64,000 nucleotides of DNA from assembly GCF_902686445.1 (NCBI RefSeq), contig NW_025920106.1, forward strand, positions 1,054,001 through 1,118,000, given 5' to 3'. Under the pieces are notes generated by a model. It was not told where the DNA came from and did no database searches. It worked only from the letters and a program-made list of their open reading frames with translations. The position numbers were made by a program, and so were the translations under genes. Every line of letters begins with the position of its first letter. Positions within the stretch are counted from its first letter, which is position 1. Positions 1-11,976 of the stretch are shown here, piece by piece. This stretch comes from Sciurus carolinensis. Its lineage: Eukaryota; Chordata; Mammalia; Rodentia; Sciuridae.

Positions 1-1835
1 GTACTGGGATAAGGGGTGCACAGTGTTGACAGTTTTTGACTATCTGTCGAGCAAGGTGTTTTGGGATTTGAAATTTTCTTACTAAGGTAGTAGAATTAAC
101 ATGAAATTTGTCATGGAAAAGTTTTGATTGTTCTTCCACAGAAAACACAAAGGAAGATCTAGTAGCCAAATCTACAATAGTGTTTCCTTTAGATAAAGTT
201 CCTGGCAAATTAGTGTGGGCCCTGATATGTCCCACATAGAAAGGTTCACAATGTTGAAGGATTATTTTTTGTAGACTAGAAAAATAAGGAGCAATAGTAG
301 AGTGTGGAGAGATATAAGGTACTGTTTCCAAAACAGATAAAGAGTTGACAATATAATAGCTGTCTGTTAATAGGTTAAAAGGCACATTATTTAATATTTT
401 GAAAGCCATAGTTACTGCAGCCAATTTGGTAACTTGAGTGGAGTGGGGTTGAATAATGAGAGTATAGACTTTGTCATTGATGAGAACAGCCCAACTCCAT
501 TTTTAGATCCATCAGTAAAAATGGTTGTACAATTTTTTATAGGATTAGATCTAGTGACTTTAGGAAAAATGATGGGAGTATTTTTACAGAATTGGATCCA
601 AGGATGTTTGGGGTAATGATTATCAAAAGTTGCAGTAGTGGTACAGTAGAGTACAGTCCAATCTGAATCATTATTTATTAGCCATGATAGTTGATTAACA
701 GTATATGGAGTAACAATGGTTGTTGGTTGTACACCAAAGGTGGTGATACATGTTTCTATGCCTTTGAGTACTAGCTGAGTCATAGCAGTAGGATAGGACT
801 GTAACATTTTTGTAGGAGAACTAGAGAGATGAATGCTTTGTAGTGGACCACCTTGCCATAAAACACCTGAGGGGCTATGACTCTCAGGAAAAATAATCAA
901 CATTAATGGCTGTGACGGATCACAGCGAACTATCTGACAAGATTGTAACCGTTCTTGAACCAATTGTATAGCCCCTTTTGTTTTAGGGGTCAGACTTCTA
1001 CTAGAATTTAAATCAGGGTCACCTTTAAGGATGTCAAATAAAGGCTTTAACTCTCCTGTAGATAATTTTAAATAAGGTCTGATCCAATTGACATCTCCTA
1101 ATAATTTTTGATAATCATTTAGGGTTTTTAATTGGTCTGTTCTGATAGTAAGCTTTAAAGGTTGGACTGTAGTAGCAGACAGTTTTGTTCCTAGATAATG
1201 TTGTAGTTCTCCTGTTTGTAATTTTTCTGGTGCTATGGTTAATCCCTAAAAACTTAATTTTTTCAGTCATGAACTGTAATGCCTGTGTTAGAATGTCTCT
1301 ATCTTTATGACATATTAATATGTCATCTATATAATGATAGATAAGCAATTCCCGAAAGTTATTTTGAGTGGTTTTTAAACCTTTATCTACATATATTTGG
1401 CACATTGTAGGGCTATTGGCCATGCCCTGAGGCAACACTATCCATTCAAATCTTTGATCGGGTTGGGAATGATTTATGGCAGGCAGAGTGAAAGCAAATC
1501 TCCAACAATCCTTTCTATGGAGGGGAATGGAGAAAAAACAGTCCTTTAAGTCTAATATAATGGTGGGCCAGTGTTTAGGTAAAGCTGAGACTAATGGTAA
1601 CCCACATTGGATAGGTCCCATAGGGTACATTTGATTATTAATGGCCCAAAGATCATGTAATAACCTCCATTTTCCTGATTTTTTCTTAATGACAAATATT
1701 GGAGTATTCCAGGGAGAGGTAGAGGGTTGCAGGTGACCCGCATTAAGTTGCTCCCATACTAATTCATGAGCAGCCTCTAGTTTTTCCTTAGTGAGGGGCC
1801 ACTGTGGTACCCAACAAAGCTTATTGCTCAGGAAG
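1..1835 (-). pseudogene. pol: ERV-A pol remnant: reverse transcriptase, RNase H, start of integrase
   Basis: Retroviral polymerase remnant read from right to left. About 1835-1250 encodes the reverse transcriptase fingers and palm. It shows a SPWNTPIF-type motif, the first catalytic Asp in LDLKD (near 1550), an LPQGMANSP motif and the catalytic box as YIDD (near 1325) rather than YMDD. A frameshift near 1240-1250 moves the thumb and connection into another frame, which includes the 412-963 open frame. RNase H begins with the IFTDGS motif near 510. A second frameshift near 425 is followed by a TDSYY motif and then an integrase-like N-terminal start near the window edge. The motifs place it in the class II (betaretrovirus/IAP-like) group. 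It cannot encode a functional polymerase, and the rest of integrase, env and the 3' LTR lie outside the window. Family assignment is firm; subfamily is not determined. Confidence 0.88.
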
Positions 1836-1896
1836 GCGATGTTTTATCCTATGGAAACACACAAACCGAGCCTTGGCTCTAGTAAAGCACCGGGTA
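1836..1896 (-). pseudogene. Displaced integrase C-terminal fragment in ERV-A
   Basis: About 60 bases match 52770-52830 of ERV-B, where the same sequence lies in the integrase C-terminal / env overlap (RGSVCVLPQD motif). Here it sits directly upstream of reverse transcriptase, which is the wrong place in a retroviral genome. It marks a rearrangement or template-switch junction next to the AT-rich cassette. The match was seen by eye. Confidence 0.7.
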
Positions 1897-3160
1897 AAGA
1901 AAAATTTAGACTCTATAACATAGTACAATACTCTAACAGTTGCTTAACCATAATTGTATAAACCCCTATTTTTAAGACTAATTGTTCTAAAGAATAAAAC
2001 TTAATAGACACAAATTTAAGAGTAAATTAGTGTTTCCAAGAAATCCTTGTTATTTTACCATGTCATTTTACCATATAAATTAAACTTTGGTTTATATTAG
2101 AACATTAGTAATTCACCTTAGGAAAAACCTTAAATAGCTTTAAAAGTTTCACATACATATAACCATCTTAGTTACATGCAAACTTGTTGAAACTTGCCCT
2201 TTACTTACCTAGACTTTCTTAGCATCACACAAGCACTTTCTTACCCAAAAACATTTCTTTTTCCCTTTTATTAAATATATTTCCATACCCAGAACCTTTT
2301 ATTTTCTCTTTCCTATTTGTTGACCCCTTTTTGTTCACACTCTGAAACAACTCTTATGAATTTCTGAATTTAGATAAATTACTTTATTTTAACAAGATTA
2401 AATATTTTGTTATTTATAGTACTCTAATTGAAACACAGTTGAAACTTTTGGGACCCTTTGTATATAGAATTGCACTTGTTAGGACATAACTCTTAGTAAC
2501 CTTGTTTTTAGTGATGACACAAAACAATTTTCTGTACAAACACATTTGAGTAATCCCATGCATGTCAATTCTAATTCACTTATTTTCTTAAAAGAAAAAC
2601 CAAGATATTAGACAAGTGTCCTGAACAGTATTTGTTGTCTCTTTCCTGTTGAAGAAAAGTCCTAGAAACAATTGATATTAGACATTTTATTAACATCAAC
2701 ATTATATTAATTTGACCACCTAGAGACTTGCAAGTTATTTTCAAGACATTTTACTTCTATTCGTTTACCCAATTTAAATCGAACCTTTTTAAATCACGTG
2801 AACCAAAAGTATCTGGATCCATTTTTAAATTTTAATTTTAGGAGCGCTCAGTTTTGATACAGACAAAACATGACATCAAACAGCATGACACACACATAAC
2901 ACAAAATCAAAGGCCTTGAAATTTTATAGGTGAATCTCCATTGCAATGTAACAGATGTTCAAAAACTCTAGTTGAATAAAAAAATAGAACTGATCAAAAA
3001 AATCATGAGCTCAAAAAAAATATGTAGAATTCAGAAAAAACAAGAGTCCTGGGAAAATGTTACGGCCGTTAATTACTTTAGTAAAGCACCATAAAATTTA
3101 CTTTTGTTGGAGTTCAGGTAAAACTTTTTTTTTTCCCTTTTCTTGGGTTTGAGACCGGTC
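1897..3160 (-). other. AT-rich non-coding cassette inside ERV-A
   Basis: This stretch has no retroviral reading frame and is much richer in A and T than the flanking pol and gag remnants. It aligns by eye along nearly its whole length with 53146-54165 in ERV-B, except for about 270 bases (roughly 2420-2695) missing there. It lies between gag-type sequence and pol-type sequence in both elements. The origin is unknown; it may be captured cellular sequence or a long-decayed internal region propagated as a non-autonomous element. Confidence 0.75.
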
Positions 3161-3389
3161 TCCTACTGAGCCTTCAAGCTTTCTCTATTTACATTTCAAT
3201 GTAAGCCTTGACTGAGATTTGAATCTGAAAAGGGGAGAAAATGTTCCAGCAGAAACTTGATGCCTAGGGCATTTTAACCCTTAATCCTGGTTAGTAATCA
3301 ATTCAGGTTTGGACGCAGAAAATTGTGAAACAATTATCTCCCAATATTTGTGGGGACTGGGGCTACTATATCATACTCCTTACTAGGAC

Positions 3390-3860
3390 ATGCCACTGAT
3401 GGTTGGACTGGTTACTCCCTCCACACCGGCATATGTGGGACCTCTTGGCAAGAGGACTAGGTGGGCTGGGTGGGGCGAAGTTGGAGGAGGAGAAGGAATT
3501 AGCATAGAAGCGCAAGAAAGAAGAGACTTGAAGATAAGAAATCCGTCTGCCTGCTCACTTGCGGAAGCTGTGTGCCAATATCTATGGTAGTCATTCCTTA
3601 CCGGGAAGGCCCTACAGGGAGGGGAGAGGTTAGCAGGCCTTAAGGGCAGATAACGTAGGGCAGACTCCTAATGAGGGATCCTCCCCTAAACTGATTTCCC
3701 TCTTCCTAACAAGTTGTTCCTCACATGCAGTTTCATTTTCCTTGTCTTTCTCTGATCTTATTGACGCCCTTTCTGATGCTTTAGACCTTTCCTCTTTTAT
3801 TTCCTCCAAAATCTCTTCCCCTTGTTTTATGGCCTCTCTGCATTTTTCAACATTAACTCC
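3390..3860 (-). pseudogene. gag: ERV-A gag fragment (matrix C-terminal and proline-rich region)
   Basis: Minus-strand sequence matching 54420-55117 of ERV-B. The right part encodes a charged Lys/Glu-rich segment containing EEIKEERSKASER. The left part corresponds to the Ser/Pro-rich linker of ERV-B but is shortened and out of frame. The match breaks off abruptly near 3857, after which unrelated sequence begins. In a normal gag, matrix lies upstream of capsid, but here a capsid-like remnant (about 4320-4620) lies further upstream, so this is a rearranged or nested arrangement. Confidence 0.65.
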
Positions 3861-4009
3861 ATTAACCTTCTAATCAGTGCACTTCCCTTTACTTATAAAC
3901 CCTCCTTAAAAGTGAGGTACCAACATGAAGAATTAAAAGGTTACACAGGATGAAAATAAGCAGCTTGCTTTACTGAGAAAGGATGGAAATCATCTATTTG
4001 GTTAAATCA

Positions 4010-5133
4010 GCTCATGAGGGGCTATGGGTCCAACCAACTCCAACCTGGGAACTGCTCGAGCAATGCAATCAACATCAGCAAAAAAGATCTGTTACTCCTT
4101 AAACTCTATAAGGGCTATGACGGCTGCTTCCACTTTGAGAGCCTTGAGTTGAAGAGTTCTGTGCCCTGTTTCTTAAATGATTTGGTAACATATTTCCCTC
4201 AACAGTAACCAATTTGCACTCGTTAGCCCAACGTGTTCCCCTTCTGTGCCTTGGGCAAAGTCCTGGGGCATAAGGTGGTAACAGATTTTACTATAGTTAT
4301 CTCTTATCTTTTGTTAGGGCATTATCTCCTTGCTACTGATTTTGTGCATCTATTGAAGTGTATTGGCCTTCTCCTATTAACATCTCAACATTTCTATCGG
4401 GAAACCTTGCCACTATGTTTCTGCAAGCAGTTTCAACAGCTATTTCTTGCCACTGAGCTCTCCAATTAGACATTGTCCTCCAGATAACACTGCTCTGCAT
4501 ACCTGTTTCCAATTAGTCTTAACTGCCTCTTTAAAGTTTTTCCAATGGTTGATGGTATCTCCATTTGCTCCTCAAATACAGGCAGGTTCTACAAATTTTG
4601 AAGCTCTTTCTATTAGGCTTAGGTTTCTCCTACCTTTTCCCCTTGTTCTTAAGTTTTCACTACCACTTGGTTATTCCTTTTGGGGGTTCTTTGTGTTAGA
4701 CTTAGTTCCCCTTTTTCCCTTGTTCTTAAATTTTTTGAGCAATTGTTTTCTAGGTCACCACCACTCAATTTTTCCTCACTTTATTCTCTTTAAGAGTTCT
4801 TTTCTGTTGCTGTTAGATCCTGTTCATGAAGATCCCCCTTGTGGCACACTGAGCAGCTTTTCTTCTATAAACCCTGGGCTTATTTCTACTAGGGTTTGAA
4901 CATATGATCATACAGTGGTTTCCTTATTTTCTAGTCCTTCCCCAGTGTTTCTTTCCCCCCCAGCTGTTCCCACTGTGGGGTGTTTAAAAGGCCCTCATTC
5001 AAAAACCAAGGGAAAACCTTTCTATAGTATCGAGAAATCTCTAGCTCTTTTTGCCTTTAATGGTGTCCCATGGTTTTTTTAATAGCTCCCTGAGGGGCTG
5101 TTGCACCCTGAGTTTAGACATTTCAGACCCCAT
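4010..5133 (-). pseudogene. gag: ERV-A gag remnant (matrix start and capsid)
   Basis: A minus-strand ATG near 5133 starts MGSEMSKL, with a Gly at position 2 as expected for myristoylated retroviral matrix, but a stop follows after about 30 codons. Further downstream (about 4620-4320) capsid-like sequence is readable in two frames, including FKEAVK, LSGGQ and RAQWQEIAVE-type segments, separated by a frameshift near 4465. The pattern matches the capsid N-terminal domain of class II Gag. The sequence between 4010 and 4300 is too degraded to assign. Not functional. It is a different gag copy from the matrix fragment at 3390-3860. Confidence 0.65.
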
Positions 5134-5229
5134 TGTTACTAATTTGAACAGCTTCAGTTATGGCAGTTACGATGACAAACAGTAGCCAAGCTGCCAGAAG
5201 CAACGAGACTGTTGAAAGGGAAATAGAGC

Positions 5230-5440
5230 TTGTAACCGCTTTTAGCGTGCTTTCACTTTAATACCTTTAATATGGACCGCCTTTCGCTTAGTCCAGGTAG
5301 CCGCCTTTCACGTGCTACTTTCACTTTAACCGGACCGCATTCCGCGTATCCCCGGACCGCCTTCCGCGTGTCCTTATTTTCCTTTAACCGGACCGCATTC
5401 CGCGTGTCCCGATAGTCGCTATACCGCGAACGTCGAGGCT
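5230..5440 (-). repeat. Short tandem repeats in the ERV-A 5' leader
   Basis: Between the primer-binding site and the gag start, the plus strand repeats a unit resembling TTTAACCGGACCGCATTCCGCG with variation, at least four times (about 5315-5425), with looser copies from 5230. The repeats are CpG-rich compared with their surroundings. ERV-B has a different tandem repeat at the equivalent position. Confidence 0.65.
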
Positions 5441-5544
5441 GCCTCTCCTTTACCTGTTTACTTTTGACCTTTTTATAACCGGTTTAACTTATTAAAAAAA
5501 TTTTTTAGATATCTTACCTTGTTTTCTTTATAAAATTTTCATCT

Positions 5545-5562
5545 TCCCGGGTTTCGGCACCA
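5545..5562 (-). other. Primer-binding site, tRNA-Phe type (ERV-A)
   Basis: On the minus strand this reads TGGTGCCGAAACCCGGGA, which is complementary to the 3' end of tRNA-Phe, the primer used by IAP elements. It lies two to four bases inside the LTR end and fixes the orientation as minus strand. Confidence 0.9.
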
Positions 5563-5564
5563 GT

Positions 5565-5968
5565 TATTGCGTTCCCTCTGCCCGCAGAGAGAGACACGAC
5601 AAACGTCTGAAGCTTTGGAAGTTTATTATGCACAGTCCCTCTCCTACACTTCACTCCTCTACCGCTTAACTCTCGCCTGCTTCGGCCGCTCCTCTTCTCC
5701 CACTCAGCTCTCGCCCTCGCTCGCACTCTTCTTCCTCGCTTCTACTCCCCCCTCCCAGGAAGTTACCAAGCTTATATACACTTCAACCAATCAAGGGAGA
5801 GTACACGAGGTAAACGGCGAACAGCTGTAGGTATAGAATAGGCACACGAGAGAGGCATGCACTAATCACATTGTTAACTAGCTAATACTGTATAGCCAAC
5901 TGCTTTTGGCTCAGTGCCAGGCACCATCTTGACCGTGCCCAAGGCTGGGAGTCCCGGGTACCCCGACA
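5565..5968 (-). repeat. 5' LTR of ERV-A
   Basis: About 404 bases, beginning on the minus strand with TGTCGGGG at 5968 and ending beside the primer-binding site. Minus-strand promoter signals are visible: a TATA-like GTATATAAGC near 5775 and a polyadenylation signal AATAAA near 5625. The sequence is GC-rich and CpG-bearing. It differs in sequence and length from the ERV-B LTR, so the two proviruses belong to different LTR subfamilies despite sharing a tRNA-Phe primer site. The element abuts an L1 fragment at 5969. The partner LTR and duplicated target site lie beyond the left edge. Confidence 0.85.
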
Positions 5969-6856
5969 AACTCTATCTGCTATGATCTTGTTGAGGATTT
6001 TTGCCTTTCTCTATAAGGGTTATGAACTGTAGTTTTCTTTCCTTGTAGTCTGTCTAGGTTTGTTATCAAGGTATTGCTGGCATTGTAGAATGAATTAGGA
6101 AATCTTTTCTCCAATTCTTTTGGAATATTTTGAGGATTGATGTTAATTCTGCTTTAAATGTTTGTTAGAATACCAGTGGAGTGATCTGGTCCTAGGCATT
6201 TCTTTAATGGGGCATTCTGTTAATGATATAGTCCCCTTTCTTGTAATAGTTCTTTTCAGATTTTATTTCTTCTTGAATCAATTTTGGAATTCTGTGATTC
6301 TAGGAATTTAACCATTTTGTCTTTGTTAAGCAGTTTGTTGGCATACAATTGCTCATGCTACTCTCCCCTACTTGTTTTGTTTCTGTACATTTAGTAGTAA
6401 GGTTTCTCTTTTGTTTCTCATTTTAGTAATTTGAATCTCTTCTTCCCATCAATCCAACAAATTATGTTCTGGAGAATATTTCACATGTACTTCAGAATAT
6501 TTTGTGTTTACTTCTCATTCTGTGAAGAATGTTACTAATCTAATCAATATAACCACCTTTTGGTTTTCTTGAGTCTCTCTTCTTTATCAGTAATATTTAT
6601 TATTTTCTTCCTTCTCCTAGGTTTGTTTGTTTATTAATTAATTAATTTATTTATTTATTCCCTGAAATGTAGACTTAAATTTTTGATGTGAGATCTTTCT
6701 TTTTCAATGTAAGCATTTAAAGCTATAATTCTCTCCCACCACTGTTTTCAGACTGTTCCATATATGTAAATATATTGTGTTTTTTTCTTTTGACTCAAAG
6801 AATTTTGTAATGCCTGCTATGATTTCTTCTTTAACTCTCAGTTAAGAGAATGTTGT

Positions 6857-7030
6857 AGCCAGGCGATGTGGTGCATGCCTGTAATTTCAATGACTTGGAA
6901 GGCTGAGATAGAGGATTGTGAGTTCAAAGCAGCCTCATCAAAAGCAAGGCACAGGCAACACAGTGAGACCCTGTCTCTAAGTAAAATGCAAATTAGGACT
7001 GGGGATGTGACTGGAGATGTGACTGGGTTG
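6857..7030 (+). mobile_element. B1-ID type SINE inside L1
   Basis: Plus-strand B1-like body (CATGCCTGTAATTTCAATGACTTGGAAGG region, then GTGAGACCCTGTCTC), followed by an A-rich linker and the start of an ID-like unit (GACTGGGGATGTGACT). This layout is that of the B1-ID fusion SINEs of sciurid rodents. Diverged. Confidence 0.75.
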
Positions 7031-7597
7031 TGTATATTTGTGTGTTTTCCTTTTCCTCCTTTATTGATTTCTAATTTTGTGCCATTGTGATAGGAAAGAC
7101 ATTTGCATGATTTCAGTTTTTCAAACATTATTGATATTCATTTTGTGACCCAACTTAGTATATTCTGGAGAATATTTTGCTTGTACTTGAGAATATTTTG
7201 TGTTTACTTCTCATTCTGTGAAGAATATTGTTGGATAAATTTTTATAAGTGTCTCTTGTGTCTGATTAATAGTGTTCAGTTCATCTAAGTATTGATCTTC
7301 TGCAAGGCTATCCTATCATTTATTGTAAGTGGACTATTGAAATCTCCAAATGTTACATAACTTTTTCTCCTTTCAGTCTGTAAGTGTTTACTTTTCTTTG
7401 GGCTTCTTATATTTGGTGCATATATGATCATATTGGTTCTCTATCTTCTTAATACAGTGAACTTTTCTCTATATGTAATGTGCTTAATCTTCTATAATTT
7501 TTCTTAGTCTATTTCTTTCCACACAAAATAAGGCCACCCTGTTCCATTTTTCTATACTATTGGAATGTGTTTTTCTATTCTTTTACTTTCAACCTCT

Positions 7598-7601
7598 TTG
7601 T

Positions 7602-7637
<36 letters not shown>
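7598..7637. repeat. TG dinucleotide microsatellite
   Basis: About 19 TG units with one TA interruption near the left end. Confidence 0.95.
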
Positions 7638-7640
<3 letters not shown>

Positions 7641-8069
7641 TATATCTTAACTGAATCTCTTATGGATAGTATATTGATGCACCATTTTTTAATCATCCTT
7701 CAAATCTTTGCATTTTAACTTTAGACTTGAAAATATTTAAAATTAAAATAATTACTGATAAGCAAGTACTTAGTTCTGCCAATTAGCTATTTGCTTTGTC
7801 TCAGATGGCTTTTGTGCTTTGAATCCTCTGATATTTCCTTGTTTTTTCAGTTAGGTTTTATGTAGTGTACCATTTTGATTCTCTGCTTTTTTGTGTTTTT
7901 TTTAGTCATTTTCATTTTGTGTAGTTTTAAAATATTTATCATTTTTCAATGGTTCTGTTTTTTAAATTTCTAACATAGATTTTTTCATTGATTATATTTT
8001 TCATTAACAAGGTCATCCATATAAAAATGGTAAGAGGCAATAGAAGCTCATGAGTGGGCTACTGAGAAA

Positions 8070-8070
<1 letters not shown>

Positions 8071-8108
<38 letters not shown>
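8071..8108. repeat. TG dinucleotide microsatellite
   Basis: About 18 uninterrupted TG units. A short open frame across it is a translation of the repeat and is not a gene. Confidence 0.95.
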
Positions 8109-8111
<3 letters not shown>

Positions 8112-8423
8112 TAATGTATATCAGCAAATATATGTAGCAAACTTGAAATCTCCAAAGTTTTTAGTGCATTACTGTAGACTTAAGGAATATCACAGTATTT
8201 TCCTCTATTTTCTGTTCAGTTCAGGAACTTCCTTTCTGACATTAAGTTTAGATTCTGGATTTAGTTAGATAAGAGATTCCCTCAGTTATTGTGATTCTTA
8301 CTTGAAGTCTAAGTTTCCATCACTGATCTAGAAAATCCATTGAACTCACCAATTTTCTATTAGACTAAGATAGAAAGACTATAACTAGGTTAGTAAATAT
8401 AAAGCTGCTTGATTTTTTTCTTT

Positions 8424-8565
8424 TTAATTTTTAATTTTATTTAAAGACAAGGTCTCACTGAGTTGCTTTGTGCCTTGCTTTGCTGAGGCTGGCTTGAAAC
8501 TCACCGTCCTCATGCGTCAGCCTCACCAGCTGCTGGGATCACAGGCATGCACTACCATGTCTGGG
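8424..8565 (-). mobile_element. B1-like SINE
   Basis: The minus strand carries a B1 body: a T-rich stretch on the plus strand, then GACAAGGTCTCACTGAG, CTGGGATCACAGGCATGC and ACCATGTCTGG, which are the reverse complement of the B1 A-box and B-box regions and tail. Confidence 0.8.
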
Positions 8566-10214
8566 TAAATTTTTGATCTTTAGTGTTGAGGAAGACTTTT
8601 CACTGGCAACTTCTAAGAGAAGTGGAAAAATTAACTTACTGGATAAAATTTTCAATCATGTTACTACTTCAGACACTACATATAGGGTCTAGGTTACAGA
8701 TATACATTTGTGAGAGGGAGGCAGAGAGATAAATAGGAGGGACTGGGATATGAATAATAATGGCTTTATTCACCTTAGCCTTGCTGAAGTTGAGATCCCT
8801 GAATAGCTCATAAAGATGAGCATGAAGATGTGCCTGGTGACTGCATAATAACATAGCACTTTGTAGGAACTAAGGAAAACTTGGCATCTGCCAAAGGTCT
8901 TGCATATTTAGAAAAGGATGGCTACATTGTGCTTAGGATAGAACATGGAATTCTAGTAATTACAGACTTGGGACTCTTTGAGTCTTTCAGGAACAGTGTC
9001 GATTAAAAGAGTCACGAAAGCTTCAGTCATTTTCTCCAGCTGTACTGACACTAACTCCATTTGTATAGCTTTCATAATGTATACTTTCCTGTGTGTGTAT
9101 GCAGCTGAGGTTGTCAGATAATGAACGGATGATACATCAAGTGTAGACATCATAGTCCTCTGGATGATTTTGCACATAATTTTTCTAGAAACACTGAAAA
9201 TCAGCAAAAGATCACTATGGGCCCACTCCAGTCATCTTGCTCTTCTAAGACTCCTTGCCAATCAGTCCTTCACTATTTTTCCATTATCTGAATGCTCCAT
9301 ATTTCCTTTGAATTTATACTCTGTTGAATACATTACTATCTCATATGGTGATGATTTATAGACTGTGCTCTGGGTGAAGGGAAATCCAACCATACGGATT
9401 TTTGTGTTCTTCTCTAACCTGTTCTTTAACCTTTCTCTTTTCTCTGCTTGTTCTTTTCTTCTGTTCTTCTTCTCTTTACTACTCTCTTTCCTCAGGCCTC
9501 CATTTAAGTATTTCTTCCAGAAGAAATTCCCTGACCCATGCCCTACTGTATAGTAGACTGGGTTATATACCCTGCCATTTTACTACTTTCATTCCATTAG
9601 CATTCTCATGCTTAGCACTGTGGTAACACTATTCACATTTTATTTCCCTCACTAAGTCCCATAAAGGAAAGTATTATGTCTCACTCACCTGTCCCTAATA
9701 CATGATACATGTTAGAAAAATGGCAGCATGTGCTGATTGAAAGAAGACACACCTACATGAAGAAATCTGGGTCGTAAGTAAAATTTGTCAGTTGCATTAA
9801 ATTATCTTGTCTGCTGTATCTGATGGAACCAAAGACAAATGCAGCAGTCAAAACTTGGTTAGAATTAGAAGATAAAATTCTTCCTAACAGGTCAAAATGT
9901 GCAACTTTAGAAACTTAAGAACTAACCCATAATCAAGATATTCTCAGCACACACCACTGGGGAAGAAGGATTGGGAAAAAAGTCACTATGGGAGAAGTCT
10001 ACATAGGGCCAGCTTTATAAGGGTAAATAATCTGCTCTCTCAGAAAAATGATGATATAGCAAATGTGCTTAAGATTTATATATGTCAGATAGTCTTCTGT
10101 GCAAAGATGCAGGTTGTAAGTTTAAATTCTTTAGAAGTACATATAGGTTGAAATCACGGCACCTATACTCAATGCAGATTTTGAAATCTAGCCAACTCAG
10201 TGTCCTTTTGTACC
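8566..10214. other. Intergenic, no gene seen
   Basis: Unique-looking AT-rich DNA. Open frames are short (under 90 codons), unrelated to known families as far as I can see, and have no supporting splice or promoter context. Confidence 0.6.
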
Positions 10215-10372
10215 AGTTAGGCAACCACTCTGGGCCTCCATTTCTTCATCTACAGAATGCTAAATGAGAGTAGTTTCCTTCTAAGGTTGTTCAGAGGACA
10301 GAATAAGGAAACTCTGACAAGTTTGGAACAGCATTCATATGTGATAAGTAGCTTATAAATTGTTGCTGTCAC
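10215..10372 (+). mobile_element. MIR element
   Basis: Retains the MIR core pattern: GGGCCTCCATTTCTTCATCT, then a GTTGTTCAGAGGA segment and a diverged tail ending near AAATTGTTGCTGTCAC. Ancient mammalian SINE, heavily mutated. Confidence 0.6.
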
Positions 10373-11850
10373 TTACTAAAATTATATCACCTAGTAAAAT
10401 AAAAGATGGTCTTAGGGGCCAGACTCATCTGGGAGAGGGTTGTAAATATGATATTTTCTCCAGTGTCAACCCCATGGGCAGGGCCCTACCGTCCCAGGTA
10501 ATGTTAAGAAAGGGAGTGTGTATGTGAGAGAAAGTTCCTGTGCATATTTAAGCATAAAAGGGCATTTTGTAAGTCTGTTTGAGTTAAATATTTTATGTAT
10601 AAACTGGATTAAACAAATCTGTTCCCTTCTTGAGAAGAGGTACCTGTAGCAATTTATTTTCAAATGTTTGTTTCTTCACAAACTGAATGATTTCTTACTC
10701 TGCCTACAAGAATACCTTATAAAATGTGTGGCAAACAGTTCTCTGTAACACTTTCTGGCATAGTAGAGTTACTGAACCTGTCCGACTGTGTCTCCATTTT
10801 TCTATTATTTTCTCCTGCCTCTTTTCTTTTACATGCACACCAGTCTTTCTGTATCAGACACAGATGGAGATGTTTTTGAACTCACCCTTGAAAGCCAGAT
10901 CTAGGTCAGCCTGGAAGTGAGATTAGGTAGACTAGTAACCTCTGTCACCAAATGTGGCAGTTCACATTCTTCTTTATCAAAAAAGTAGCCTAAAGGAAGA
11001 ACAATGATTCAGGGTTTTTTTCTTCATCATTTCTCCCTTCTCAGTACAGAGCAGTTGATAGAATTTAAGATTCAAATGATCAAGGGACCATTTTTTAAAC
11101 ACTTTCCACTCTCTCAAACTCAACCTCAATAATTATATGTACTTTTTATATATCTGTATTTAAAAAGTTTTTTGATGTGCCATATTTAAGAGTAGGTAGC
11201 AAGATACATTTCCAAAATTGTTTCCATATGGAAAAAATAGTTTGGATTATTCCAAGAAAATGGAATAAAACCAACATACTACCTCTAAACACCTCTCATC
11301 ACAAAGTATTTATTCCACAAAAATAAAATCACAGTAAAAATGATACATACAAGAAAGTGAATAAAGATTTGAAAGCACAGAAAAGACATGTACACAGATC
11401 AATGTTCAGGTTGTATAGTTCTAAGAAACTTCTGCCATAGTACTTTAACACTGATCAAGTAAACATTAAAAGAAGGTGGGGGTTTGCTGCCCTCTAGAGC
11501 CTGTTTTGACTAAAGTACTTATTTTAAGAACACTCACAGCATGAGGCAGCACTCTGAGAATTTATTCCCTACTTCTACAGTTGTCTCTGCATAGAGCATT
11601 TTGACCTATCAAAAATTTTATTATCCTACATCTAGTAAGTGAATCTAGAGTGTAGTTATATTATTTTGAGGAAGAAATATACCATGAATAAGATTTCTGT
11701 TCATTGAATATTTCCAATCAGCATTTAATTTTTAAAATATATTACATTTTTAGTTGAAATTCTTGCCCATTGATTTGATTTATTTGTTTCTCTATAAGAA
11801 TCTTGTGTTTTGTCTGTGTTCTTTTATTCTACAGTATTTTTTAAAAATGT
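10373..11850. other. Intergenic, no gene seen
   Basis: AT-rich, no recognisable repeat or coding signal by eye. Confidence 0.55.
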
Positions 11851-11976
11851 AGTTGTCGATGGATCTCTATTTTATTTATCTATATGTTGTGCTCATCCCA
11901 GTGCCTCACACAGGCTAGGGAAGTACTTTACTTCCCTACTGAGTTATACACTGAGTTATAACCCCAGCCCTTATCC
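11851..11976 (-). mobile_element. ID-type SINE
   Basis: Plus strand shows TGTGCTCATCCCAGTGCCTC, CACAGGCTAGGGAAG and TATAACCCCAGCCC, which is the reverse complement of the tRNA-like ID body found repeatedly in this window. Confidence 0.75.

Larger units (their letters stand above)
5969..7760 (-). mobile_element. Old L1 ORF2 fragment
   Basis: Sequence resembles, with many changes, the minus-strand L1 ORF2 regions further right in the window (for example the TGATCTTGTTGAGGATTTTTGC segment just after 5969). The reading frame is destroyed. A B1-ID SINE sits at 6857-7030. A segment at about 6460-6535 recurs at about 7157-7228, so the fragment is internally duplicated or built from two overlapping L1 pieces. 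Right boundary is approximate. Confidence 0.7.

Noticed and set aside
4447..4899. 150-codon plus-strand frame rich in Phe and Leu
   Set aside because: It is the antisense of decayed gag in ERV-A, and the hydrophobic look comes from the complementary strand.
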